Assembly (NCBI GenBank): GCA_003254925.1
Contig: QANZ01012954.1
Span: 9,819 to 73,818 of the forward strand
Source: Chamaecrista fasciculata
Taxonomy: Eukaryota > Streptophyta > Magnoliopsida > Fabales > Fabaceae
Length of the DNA: 64,000 nucleotides
Direction: 5' to 3'
Under the pieces are notes generated by a model. That model did no database searches, was not told the DNA's origin, and saw only the letters and a list, made by a program, of their open reading frames with translations. Position numbers and translations under genes: made by a program. Shown here in pieces: positions 22,737-33,222 of this stretch (position 1 is its first letter; every line of letters starts with the position of its first letter).

Positions 22737-23374
22737 GTTAAAGGGTCATTTTGGTCCTACATGTATACCCTAATGTTCATTTTAGTCCCTTATGTTTCAA
22801 AATGTTCAAATATTGACAAAATATTTTATTTTAGTCCCAAATATTGAATATGACTCGTTTCAAGTTCAAACGTGACGAATTTAGAGTTATGTATTGTTCT
22901 CAAATAATATTTTCTCTATCTAATTAGAACAATCGGCAAACGAGGTCAAATCAGTCCTAAAAGTTGACTGCTCGTTTCATTGTCAAACAAGCAAAGTTGA
23001 TCATGTCTTTCTCATTTCAAATTCGATTGTGACAAATTCAAAGCTAATAATTCTTCTTAAGAAGTTCTTTAAACTTGAAGTGAGAGGCGAGAGAAATATG
23101 ACCAAATTCAATTTCTTGGCAAAATAAAAATAAAAATTTAAATGAAGTCAGATGAGAGAGAAAATAAAAATTTATGGACAAGATGAAGCAATAATGCTAG
23201 TTCTTGAGACCAAATTCAATTTCTTGAGACCAAAATGAAACATTTTATCAATATTTAGGACCAAAAAATGAAACAATTTGCCAACTTTTAGGACCAATTT
23301 AAACATTTGGAAACATAATGGAACCAAAATGAATATTAGGACATACACTTATTAGGATCAAAATGACCCTTTGA
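22737..23374. mobile_element. Foldback element with a templated filler
   Basis: Arms gggtcattttggtcct and atcaaaatgaccctttgac. The core (agttcaaacgtgacga, gtcaaacaagcaaagttgatc) matches the sister element 32090-32626, except for a 90-base insertion at 23119-23208. That insertion contains a 72-base copy of 21866-21937 and is flanked by an 18-base direct repeat, accaaattcaatttcttg. Confidence 0.75.
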
Positions 23375-23528
23375 CCCAAAAAAAAAAAAATCTAGGTTTC
23401 ACACACGTACACCCGGATCCATTGATTACTTTTAAAGGATGAATCCATTTCCATACCAAAATGGAAGAAACAAACTATAAGAAAGAAAGATCACAATAAT
23501 ATATAATATTTGATAATTAATTAATTAA

Positions 23529-24158
23529 TTAGTAGTAATTGAGATTAGCGTTAATGAAGTGCAATGCGTTGCTAGTCATCCTCTCCACGTTGACTATACT
23601 CTTCCGCACCTTCTCCCTCATTCCGGCAGCGTCCACACTGAGGTCGTCGAATCCGTCGGAACATGTCTCGTCGTCGGTAATCGCGGCGCTGACAGCTGTC
23701 TGAATATTGCTGACGTGGAACGCCTTGTCCACGTCATCCTTCAAATGTGCCATCTCATGCATTGACTGTCTGATTTCGTCCACCGCATCCTTAACGTTAC
23801 TCACACAATCTTTGAAAACGGCACAAGCCTTAGAATAATACGACGTCGTTTTGTTGAGTGATGTGAGAAGATGAGAGATAAGAGAATAGGATTTAGTGGT
23901 AGCTTTGAGAGCTAGAGAGAGAGAGACATTACAAAGCTTAAAAGGATTGGCTTCAATGAGAGAAGCGTGTGGAGTCAGAGATTGAAAGCATTCTAAAGGG
24001 TATGTGGTGGAATTGCAATGTGTGAAGACGAAGGTTTTGTATGATTTTTTAAGGGTGGAATTATTGCTTGATGGAGATGAACAATTTGCATAAACAGAGG
24101 AAAACAGGGGAACAAGTACACAAATTAAAACTGTCATTCTAATCTTATTGCTCTCCAT
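23529..24158 (-). CDS. Pectin methylesterase inhibitor
   Basis: Intact intronless 209-residue PMEI. The signal peptide is residues 1-24 (RMTVLICVLVPLFSSVYA). The four family cysteines are C48, C57, C118 and C166 (THCNSTTYPLEC, FKDCVSN, ETCSDGF). The AVSAAITDDETCSDGF block and the C-terminal SNALHFINANL are typical of the PMEI branch. N-glycosylation motifs are present (NNST, CNST, NVS). It is the intact partner of the pseudogene at 19368-19749; homology between the two units runs to about 25165. A TATA-like tract at 24224-24235 sits 66 bases upstream, followed by a CT/GA-rich leader (24169-24190). It is expected to be secreted and to inhibit wall PMEs. Confidence 0.92.
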   Translation of the reverse strand: MESNKIRMTVLICVLVPLFSSVYANCSSPSSNNSTLKKSYKTFVFTHCNSTTYPLECFQSLTPHASLIEANPFKLCNVSLSLALKATTKSYSLISHLLTSLNKTTSYYSKACAVFKDCVSNVKDAVDEIRQSMHEMAHLKDDVDKAFHVSNIQTAVSAAITDDETCSDGFDDLSVDAAGMREKVRKSIVNVERMTSNALHFINANLNYY

Positions 24159-24223
24159 CTTTGATTTGATTCTCTCTCTCTCTCTCTCTTTCTGTGTTTA
24201 TGTGATGCATGTCACGTATTACA

Positions 24224-24235
24224 CTATATATATAC
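24224..24235 (-). promoter_or_regulatory. TATA-like tract of the 23.5-kb PMEI
   Basis: tatatatatagt on the minus strand, about 66 bases before the ATG. The equivalent tract exists upstream of the pseudogene near 19793-19812. Confidence 0.45.
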
Positions 24236-25424
24236 TTCACAGCAGACGTGGAAGACGAATATAATATAAAGGTCAATACCTTAATTATATTGGTTTTAAA
24301 AGTATAAAGTGATCAATTTCATTTTGGCCCCTAAAATATTTTTCTGTTTTCGTTTAGGATCTTAAAATTTTCAATTTGGTTAATTGTCAGTTCCCATCAT
24401 AATTTTGTCTGATTTTTTGCTGTTAAATTTGAGCTAAACAATTGATTTTAATAATTTCTCTATCATATATGTAATAAATGAATCGGTACAAGGAAAATTA
24501 AATAATTTCCTTATTTTACCACAAAAATATATAAAACCTCTCCTCATAGTTCAATGAGATTGTGAGCTAATATTTATTTTTCTTTACTAAGTCATTTATT
24601 ATTATATGTAGGAGAAATTTTTTTCCAAATGGCCAGTTCAAAAATAACAATAGAAATCAAATAAAATTACGATGGAGAGCCTAACAGGAAAACAAATTGA
24701 AAATTTTAAAAATCAAAACAAAATAAAAATACTTTAAGGACTATAACAGAATTCACAATATACTCTACAAACTAATCTAAAGTTTTGACATATATATATA
24801 TAATGTAAATGAATTAATTCATATGATATGAACACGATGTTTTTTTTTTATTAAAAAGGTAACGATAATAATAATGGGAGAATACATACATGTTATGATA
24901 TAATTGATATCAAGTCCCAAGTTCATGTGAGCTAGCTGTGTCCTTATTGATTAGCTAGTTATTTAGATCATCTGATGAATTATAGTCTATATAGATGGAG
25001 TGATTAATTTATCATAAAAAATTAATATTTCACTTGATTCGTGTATATATCCTCGGTGTCAACCTCACTAAAAGTTAATTATCTGCATAATATATATGGT
25101 CATAGACTCATAGGGTGTGTAGGGTTAACATGAGAAGGGTAAGGTAGGGTATAGGTAATATGTTTTTCTTTCATCATCAAGCCTACAACAAATATTCTTG
25201 TTTATTTTTAAATGGTAAAATTTTTAGTCTTTGGATAATGGTAAAAGTCTTTATAAAAATTTACTTCTCAAATGGTATGAAGAGTAGAAAGTGGAGTTCT
25301 GGTAAAAATTTACTTATGTTTTGGTTCCTAATATTTCATAATAGGTTCAACTATATATTGGTTCTCAAATTTACTTCTCAAATTGGTTCAACTATATGTT
25401 TTGTACTTTGAATTATCCAATTTT
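24236..25424. other. Upstream part of duplication unit B
   Basis: About 24310-24765 looks like a degenerate foldback (ttttggcccctaaaatat versus aaaatactttaaggac) that unit A lacks. 24826-25165 matches unit A. No gene supported. Confidence 0.5.
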
Positions 25425-25605
25425 TTTTATGTAAAGTTTATGTGAGTTGGATTTTGGGACTTACCAAGGTCAAAACATGTTTTTAGGCTCTATGAACGCT
25501 TGTAGAGGTACTTATAGATTGTCTACCAACAAAACTTTTACATTGACAGTAAAAATTAAACTTACAACCTTATGAATTATGACTCGACTCCTTATCAACT
25601 GAGTC
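25425..25605 (-). mobile_element. tRNA-derived SINE, family A
   Basis: T-run then gtttatgtgagttggatt, with the reversed head near 25560-25600. Flanked by gaattatccaatt and gaattgtctaatt, an imperfect 13-bp duplication. Confidence 0.65.
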
Positions 25606-25692
25606 GTGAATTGTCTAATTAATGAATGGAGCAGCATGTATTTGAGTATTTTCCATTAAAAAGAAAATGTTATTTGTACCTGAGGTCGGCAT

Positions 25693-25929
25693 TTGAATAA
25701 GATTGGTGGTTTGGTTACACGTGTGAGAATGGAGAGAATCGGAGCGTTAAAAAATGAATTACGTGGAAGAACGTGGAAAGCAGAATCACATGCTTCACAT
25801 CAAGATTCAAGACTACGACTTTATGTGGCAGTTATCCTTTGCGCCGCTATTACTTTCACTTTTGCTGTCACAACACTTCTCAGGCAGCCGCCCAACGTTA
25901 ATGTAACGTGTGCCACCTCATCCTTATAA
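25693..25929 (+). CDS. Unassigned small open frame, doubtful
   Basis: Encodes 78 residues with a hydrophobic segment (RLYVAVILCAAITFTFAVT, about residues 41-61) after a basic stretch. It is less AT-rich than its surroundings. I do not recognise the family and see no splice partner or promoter; it could equally be a fragment of a decayed gene. Confidence 0.2.
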   Translation: MNKIGGLVTRVRMERIGALKNELRGRTWKAESHASHQDSRLRLYVAVILCAAITFTFAVTTLLRQPPNVNVTCATSSL

Positions 25930-26265
25930 CAAATTCCCAATTATGTTGCCCTATCGCAGATTTGTTGTCATATACATAATACATGTAACTTCATTAATAT
26001 TTTATTTTTATCAAATGTCATATTGTTCTCTCAAGTTTAAGAGAATTCTATTTTTTGCATATTTTTTTGTTTTGTTTTGTTTTAGTCTATAAAGTTTATC
26101 ATTTGTTTCATGGTTAATCTCTACATTTGATCAAAATACTCAGCTTCAATGGAAACTATAAAATTTTACTGTATGGGTCTAGGTCAGGATCCAGACCCAA
26201 TCTCAACAAGTCCAAATTTAGGTATAATAGTACTCTACTTATATACCCTATTAATATTTTATATA
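25930..26265. other. AT-rich spacer
   Basis: No gene or element recognised. Confidence 0.4.
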
Positions 26266-26274
26266 TATATAATA

Positions 26275-26539
26275 GGCTAAAGTTCTATTTTGGTCTCCCA
26301 GTTATGTTCAGTGTTCCAGATTGGTCCTCCAGTTATTAATATAAAAATCAATTTTAAACTTTTAGGAGTTAAAAATCAATTTTGTCTTTTTTTTTTAACG
26401 GAAAAATGGATGAAAACTGTTAGAGGGACCAACTTTGCCAAGTTTTGCATAAATGGGAGACCAATATGGAACGAAAAATAACTAGAGGACCAATCTGGAA
26501 CACTGAGTATAACTGGGGGACCAAAATAGGACTTTAGCC
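26275..26539. mobile_element. Mutator-like foldback MITE
   Basis: 265 bp, ends ggctaaagttctattttgg and ccaaaataggactttagcc, with a perfect 9-bp duplication, tatataata (26266-26274 and 26540-26548). Its arms share 'agagggaccaactttgcc' and 'accaatatggaacgaaaa' words with the right arm of 18190-19308. Confidence 0.8.
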
Positions 26540-26548
26540 TATATAATA

Positions 26549-28432
26549 TGGTACTTTAAAGTTTTTTTGTTGAGAAACTATTAAATTGAAAGGATAAAAT
26601 ATTAATTATTTTATAAATATTGAAATATTTTAATAATATATTTCTATTTATGATTTTTTTAAGTAGTTACAGATATAAAAAATTGATGAAAATAAATTTT
26701 ATATTAATAAGAAATAATTTATTTTAAAATCTATTAGATTATAAGCCAAGTATGAGGATTAGGCTATCTAGCAGGGTATGTAGATGGAGATTATTTTAAT
26801 ATCCACTCATATTCAGGTCAGATTTGGAGATCATAGTACCTTACCCATAATCATTCGTTTATGAATAAATTTAACAAGTGAGATTTTTCTTGATGAATTT
26901 GAATAACTAAAATGGAAAAAAAAATTTGACATCAAAACAAAATTCATCTTATAATTGAGGGACTAATATAAAATTTTGACTTTTTTTTTTATTTTCATAG
27001 TATTTTAAGTAAATTGCTATCGAATATTCGATATCACGTATGAGTCAGTACTCAGTATTATAATAATGTTTATAAAAAAAAATCTATACTTTTTTCCGTA
27101 TATTTGAAGGTTATACAAGTAACTTTATTAAGTTAGAGATATTTGAAGATATAATAGGATGATTATTTGGTTATGTTTTACTCAATTGTTAATGTGATTA
27201 TTTATTTGTAGTTTTGACATTTATAATATCTATATATTATATTTATAGTTTTGACTTAACCTTACTTTATCAATGATACGAAATGTGAAGAAAATATGGC
27301 AACTACTATTAGGTGAGGATTAAGGAACCTATCTAGCTATAGCCCATATATATGATTGTGTATATATGGACACATTAATTATATTATTAGTGTATATTAT
27401 GTAGCGAATTGTATGACATGTCAACCCTTTTTTTTTTTAACTTTTTTAATGGCATAAATAGCAAAGTCAACTACTATTGATTCATAAATAATTTTGTGAA
27501 ATTGAAAAAATAATTCTATATATATACTAATAATATAAAGCATCTTACGTACATTAAAAAGAGGATTGAGTGGCACAATTTAAGTATCTCTCACGTTATG
27601 AAGGAGTAACTTATCATGCATGTTTTTCAGCAAGTTGAAGTCGAATATTCCTCTATAGATTTAAATATTAAATATTCCAAGTCGACCATGGTATGCAATA
27701 TATAATATATAATTAAAATAATACTTGTAACCCTTAATGGAAGAGATATGGAAATTATGAAAAACAAATGGACCTACACAAAAAAGAGAGCCCACAAGTA
27801 GAGGCCAGCCCATTGGGCCTTGTTTATCCACTTCTTCCTATATTCATGCCAATATTCCAATCAATATACATATACATATTTTGAATTTCTATTTGAGATA
27901 ATAAATTAGTCTATAAATAATCTAATTATACAATTTTATTTTTGAAATATTTCAATTATTAATAATGTAATCTATAGTGATAATTTTATTATTGAATTCG
28001 AACTAATTTTATATTTTTTATTATTAAATTTCTACTAAATTAGTACTTTTGATCTTTGAATTTGTATTTTTTTTATTTTTAAATTTGACCTCATGACTAA
28101 ATTATTGTCGATTACGAATTGCGATAATTCAAAAATTGAGTTATATATTTTGATCATTTAATGACTGATTTTATTAATTCAGTACAAATTTTCAAGATAA
28201 AAAATTATATTCTCATTTATATATATATATATATATATTTATACACACACTCATGTTAGAAGAGAAAAGAGGAGATAAAGATAAAATAAGAATGAAGAAG
28301 GTGATATGTTCTCACCAGACAGAAGAGATGTGATGATAGTGATTCAAAGGCATTGAGATTGAAAGAATTATATATATATATATATATCTAATATTATATG
28401 ACTCCACCCCTTTCTGGTCGTCCATGTTTAAA
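26549..28432. other. Long AT-rich intergenic stretch
   Basis: No gene, SINE or clear MITE recognised. Degenerate 'taatttagtccc'-like words near 27900-28200 may be an old foldback. (TA)n near 28220 and 28373. Confidence 0.45.
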
Positions 28433-28556
28433 ACTATAGTCTATGAAATTAAAAATAAGAGAAAATTTACTATTTGGTCTCTCTTTCTTTACTAAGTTAA
28501 TAATTTAGTTCCTTATTTATTTTACATACGCAAAGCCCCTGGTATATATATATATG
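28433..28556. repeat. 124-bp dispersed repeat, copy 2
   Basis: Near-identical to 20005-20128 in the same orientation, ending in a (TA)n tract. No clear terminal inverted repeats. Confidence 0.65.
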
Positions 28557-29107
28557 GAAGGTATGGTAAATTAGATAACTGAGAATGGCTATATATCACA
28601 AATTGAGAGATTCATTTTCATCGGTGAAGATTGAGAAAGAGGCGTGTCATGTTGAGATTCTTTGATTTTGTCTTCTATGGGAAACTAGAAATTGCACACC
28701 ACACATGAACTGTACGTAACAACATAACATATCTCATTTCTTAATTATCAATTTTGAATATCTATTGTGTGTATATATATATATCTTATATTAATTCTAA
28801 TATTACCGTTTGGAGATAATTGACCAAATGATACCAACACTTACCTTTAATTTAGNTCAAATTACCATACCAAACACATGAAAATCTTGAAAACCGTGCC
28901 CTTTTACATTGTAAACCCCATTTCCTCCATACCAAACGGAGCCATAGTAATTAAACAACCCTAGCTAGTCTAGCTAGCTATATATATAGTACCAAACATA
29001 TGTAAATCATATATAAACATATTTACAATATTTCATATTTGTGGGTACGTAACACTCGATCACTTTACATATTGAACAAAAACCAACACCATCACATAAC
29101 TTTTAAA
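28557..29107. other. AT-rich spacer
   Basis: No gene supported. Ambiguous base at 28856. Confidence 0.4.
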
Positions 29108-29245
29108 AACATTAAAGGGTCTAATACACGAACCTCTCATAAGGTGGAGTTTGAGGATGATCAAAATATATGCAGCCTTACCTTTATTTTACAGAAAAGT
29201 TGCTTTTAGAATTTGAACTCGTAACCTCTTAGTGATCGGGCAATA
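29108..29245 (-). mobile_element. Degenerate Au-like SINE
   Basis: atatgcagccttaccttt, agttgctttta and gaatttgaactcgtaacctc correspond to the better-preserved copy at 45447-45619, with the reversed B box at the right. It lies only about 45 bp from the stop codon of the next PMEI. Confidence 0.6.
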
Positions 29246-29290
29246 ACTTTTTGAAACACTAATTAATATATATATATATATAGTTAAGAC

Positions 29291-29929
29291 TTAAGCATGT
29301 TGAGAGGCAAATTGGTTGATGAAGGCCAAGGCGTTACTAGTGAGTTGAGCAAGCCTCACAATGTGAGAATTGACAAGTGTCTTAACATTTGCATCCATTC
29401 CATTTTCTTCTTCAAACCCATCACTACAAGTGCTCTCATCCGTCAAGGCACTACTCACCCATGTCTCCACGTCACTCATGGTTGCCTCAAAGTTGGGCCT
29501 AACCGAGGCCCGGCCCAACTCGGACACCGATCGCCGGAGCTCATCCACGGAGTCCCCGAGCACCTCCACGCAGTCCCGGAGGGCAGCCGCCACACGGGGC
29601 TTAAGCCCACTAGGCCCAGGCCCATTAAGGGAGAGAGAGGAGATGAATGCTGACGTGGACTTGGCAGAGGCTAGGGTGAGGTTTAAGGCTGTGGTAGTGA
29701 GAATGAAACGGTTCGTTTGGATGGAAGAGGCGTGTTTGGATAGAGAGGAATAGCATAACCTGGGATATCTCGTTGTGCTGCATGAGGATCTGATGAATTC
29801 ATCTGACTTGGATGATGATTGGGATAATTGGGAAGATAAGTGTATGAAGGAACTTATGAGTAATATGATGAGGAAGAATAGCTTCTTGTAATTGCAAGAT
29901 GAGGAAGGATGAAATATTTTTAATTCCAT
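29291..29929 (-). CDS. Pectin methylesterase inhibitor
   Basis: Intact intronless 212-residue PMEI. A hydrophobic signal anchor or signal peptide spans residues 17-34 (LFFLIILLISSFIHLSSQ) after a short basic N terminus. Conserved cysteines are C50, C59, C120 and C168 (SSCSTTRYPRLC, LRDCVEV, STCSDGF). VETWVSSALTDESTC and SNALAFINQFAS link it to the first PMEI at 9501-10097 rather than to the two copies between them. The central part (GPGPSGLKP) is locally GC-rich, unlike the AT-rich ends. It lies next to the Jagunal-like gene, which matches the Arabidopsis pair At5g51520/At5g51510 as I remember it. Expected role: apoplastic inhibition of pectin methylesterase. Confidence 0.93.
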   Translation of the reverse strand: MELKIFHPSSSCNYKKLFFLIILLISSFIHLSSQLSQSSSKSDEFIRSSCSTTRYPRLCYSSLSKHASSIQTNRFILTTTALNLTLASAKSTSAFISSLSLNGPGPSGLKPRVAAALRDCVEVLGDSVDELRRSVSELGRASVRPNFEATMSDVETWVSSALTDESTCSDGFEEENGMDANVKTLVNSHIVRLAQLTSNALAFINQFASQHA

Positions 29930-31504
29930 TTCTTCCCTTAACGTACTTGGGAGTTGGGAAATATTATATTGTAGTTCAGAAATAATTATGGAATGTACTC
30001 AAATGGGGTTGGCTATATATATACATATATAGAGAGAGAGAGGATGATACATCCAACGTGGCAACGGATGACTCAGCTGGACACTTGGATGCCAAGATGA
30101 CAACTCAGAATGACACAAGGATGAGGAATTGCAGAGGATTCTCGACCAAAACGTATCTTTTATAACTTTAATTTCATCGCATTCGAACTTAAAATAAGAG
30201 AGATTACCATATTTTTTAGTTAGGGACCAATCGTTGAATCTATTTAGAAACATAATGGATCAAAACATAACTATTAGAAAATATTAAGGACCAAAACAGA
30301 ATGAAAAACATAAGGGACTAAAAAAATATTTGGAGAAAATATTAGGGACCAAAATAGAGTTTTGACCATTGTTTAAAACTTAAAAAAGACAATAGTACTA
30401 AATGCCATGTGTGAAGTGGGTCCATAACAAATTTCCGCCGGAAATAATCAATTATATGATTATAGCTAGCAATCAACGTCTCAAAATTGAAGCCAAGTAT
30501 TTAACTAAAAATTAATGAATTCAGATTTTCCAAACCACACTTCATAAAACTTCACACATCAATACTTCAAAAGATCATATTCCATATATATGGATGGTTC
30601 ATATTGTGTTTGATCATGACCAAATATAAACATATTTTCAATTGACAAGTGTGGTTTAGTCTTGTAATTATAGTTATTTTTGTTAAAAGACTCTCTCACT
30701 CACACGTGTTATATAAGTTGAGTCAAAACTAATTGAGATAACGTATCAAAAATAATTGGGTAACTATATATATATATATAACGACCACATGTTTAACTCT
30801 CACGTTTGGCTAAGTCTCCTAGAATTAGAAAAAATCTTAGTATATTATAAGAAATCATTTTATTATTTGCTTTGTCATAGATTTGATGTTTTGAACCCAT
30901 GTATATATCTCTTGTGCTTCTTAATCATTAAAGCAAGAAAAATTTATAAAATTGCATTAATATATATATATATATATAAATATAAAGAGGCTAGAAAATA
31001 TCTGAATGTGAAGGAATTAATGTGGGCCTGGGTAGATGATGATGATCACAATTTTATGTATAATGTATCTTCTTTACTCGTTGAAGTGAGAATTAATGTC
31101 ACGTTTCAAATTCATAGGGTCCCATGATCATTGTCCATGCATATATGATATATGCATGATGTTAAAGTTTCATATATATGCAGGCAAGTTGAGGAAGAAA
31201 CAAAAAATCAAATTAAGAAGAGAAATATGAACAAGTACAATAATTTTGCTCTCATATATATTCATATCTCGCCATCCTCATATCGTCCTGTCCAGATATC
31301 ATCTAATAAAATTAGGTTTTGCGTCTTTCCATCAATCAATTTTGTTCAGTTAAAATGTTTACCTATATATAGTTTTGTCATTTAATTATGATTAATTTGA
31401 CTACTCATTGTCACTGTTTTGAGTATATAATTCGCTGTTCTTTCTCATCAAAATCATTCATTCTAGCACGCAAACTTTAAGGAAATGTATAAGCTAATTT
31501 TTTT
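29930..31504. other. Upstream region and AT-rich intergenic
   Basis: 30215-30372 is one arm of a foldback repeat (gggaccaat, atggatcaaaacataac, gaccaaaatagagttttg). Open frames at 30756-31385 are low-complexity and unsupported. Confidence 0.45.
30011..30031 (-). promoter_or_regulatory. TATA-like tract of the 29.3-kb PMEI
   Basis: A run of alternating TA on the minus strand followed by a GA/CT tract, about 80-100 bases before the ATG at 29929. Confidence 0.4.
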
Positions 31505-31718
31505 TTGTTTGATAATAAAGAATTTAAATGAATTGAGTTTCAGAAGTTTATCAAGGTCAAAATATGCCTCAAGACTCTATAGAAAATTTATAAAAGTACT
31601 TATAGATCACCAATTAATAATGTTCTCACATAACATCGAAAATAGAACTCACAACCTTAACTTATAAGTTATGACTCATGAGCTAACTCATTGTACTATT
31701 TGACTAGCTTTTATTGAA
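31505..31718 (-). mobile_element. tRNA-derived SINE, family A, degenerate
   Basis: T-run at the left, then aatgaattgagtttcag, atcaaggtcaaaatatgcc and the reversed B box (aatagaactcacaacc). Same orientation as all other family A copies. Confidence 0.55.
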
Positions 31719-32089
31719 GTAAGTTGAACCTTCAAGTTTGGTCCATGATTAATACATACTTAAATTATTTGGTTTTCAGATTTTAAATATATATAATATA
31801 CTCTTGTGCAAGTTTGGCCTTAACCAAACCAGTCAACTCAAACTTAAATGCAGAACAATATCATGGCTCTAACTAATTATGACATCAAACTTATTACTTG
31901 AGAGAACTAATTGTGTGCTCTTGAGTAAGCCAGTCCTAAATGAACCACAAGTCCACAACAAGTGATTGGAAAGAGTGTTAAGTTTTGGAATCTTTAATTA
32001 TAAATAAAATTTTGAGTAGGAGTTTTATTGGATCACTCTAATTTCGAAGACTTTACTTGCAACTTTATTCTTACTTTTTAGTATTTGTA
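31719..32089. other. AT-rich spacer
   Basis: No gene recognised. Confidence 0.4.
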
Positions 32090-32626
32090 GGTTTAAAGGT
32101 CATTTTGGTCCTAAATGTATGCCTTAATGGTCATTTTGGTCCATTATGTTTCAAAATGTTCAAATTGGTCCTAAATGTTTGCAAAATGTTTCATTTTAGT
32201 CCCAACTATTTAATATGGTTTGTTTCAAGTTCAAACGTGACGAGTTTAGAGCTACGTATTGTTCTCGAAGAGTACTTTCTTTATCCAGTTGGGGCCGTCA
32301 GCAAACGAGGTCAAATCGGTCCTAAAAGTGGACCTCTCGTTTTATGGTCAAACAAGCAAAGTTGATCATATCTTTCTCGTTTCAAATTCGAATGTGACGA
32401 ATTCAGAGCTACGAGTTACTCTTAACAAGTGCTTTGAACTTAAAATGAGAGACGAGGAAATATGACCAAATTCAATAGTTTGGGACCAAATTGAAACATT
32501 TTACCAATATTTAGGACCAAAATGAATCATTTTGCCAATATTTAGTACCAATTTGAACATTTTGAAACATAATGGACCAAAATGAACATTAAGTCATACA
32601 TTTAGGACCAAAATGACCCTTTGACC
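32090..32626. mobile_element. Foldback MITE, sister of 22737-23374
   Basis: Ends ggtttaaaggtcattttgg and ccaaaatgaccctttgacc. Core words agttcaaacgtgacga and aaacaagcaaagttgatca are shared with the sister element, which carries an extra filler segment. No coding capacity. Confidence 0.75.
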
Positions 32627-33222
32627 TATTTTTTGTGTATATAAGTATATATTTTGCATGTTGATTAAATTAGTGCTTTCATATTCGAATTTAAGAATTT
32701 GATTAAATAAACATGCACCGTCCAAATATGCAAGGCCTAATGAAGGGAGCCTAATTTTTTTGAAAAAATAATTCAATTATTCAAATTTAATCTGAGTGTG
32801 ACCCCAATATTGAGGTGTTCTATTTTATGTTTACCAAAAAAAAAAAGGTGTTGTATTTTCTTGATATTTTCATGGACCAACATGATTGGTGGTAGGGTCT
32901 AAAAGTAGGTACCCCTCATCTTCAACTGAAATTTATCCATTTTTCATATTTATTACTGTCTCTGTTTTCAATTTCATATACATATATATGATATGATTAT
33001 TCCTCTGCTAGCTAAACATCGTTAAGGTAAGAAAGTTGGATTGGCTTGCAAGTTGCAATCTACACATAACTGTCTAATTTGAATTATAGACTACAATTTT
33101 CATAGTTTTCATTTGGTTTGAACCAAAAAAAGGTCTACCTCAATATCTAGAACTGATACAAAACAATCTGTGGTTACTAGGGAAAAAAAAATGAACCGGT
33201 ATAAATTAAAATTGACAGAAAG
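32627..33222. other. 3' flank of the Jagunal-like gene, with a micro-insertion
   Basis: A 13-bp repeat, ggtgttctatttt / ggtgttgtatttt, at 32814-32826 and 32847-32859 flanks atgtttacc plus an A-run, a small retroposed-tail insertion on the plus strand. The rest is AT-rich. Confidence 0.5.

Noticed and set aside
29297-29753. Two plus-strand frames of 118 and 127 residues
   Set aside because: Antisense to the intact PMEI at 29291-29929.
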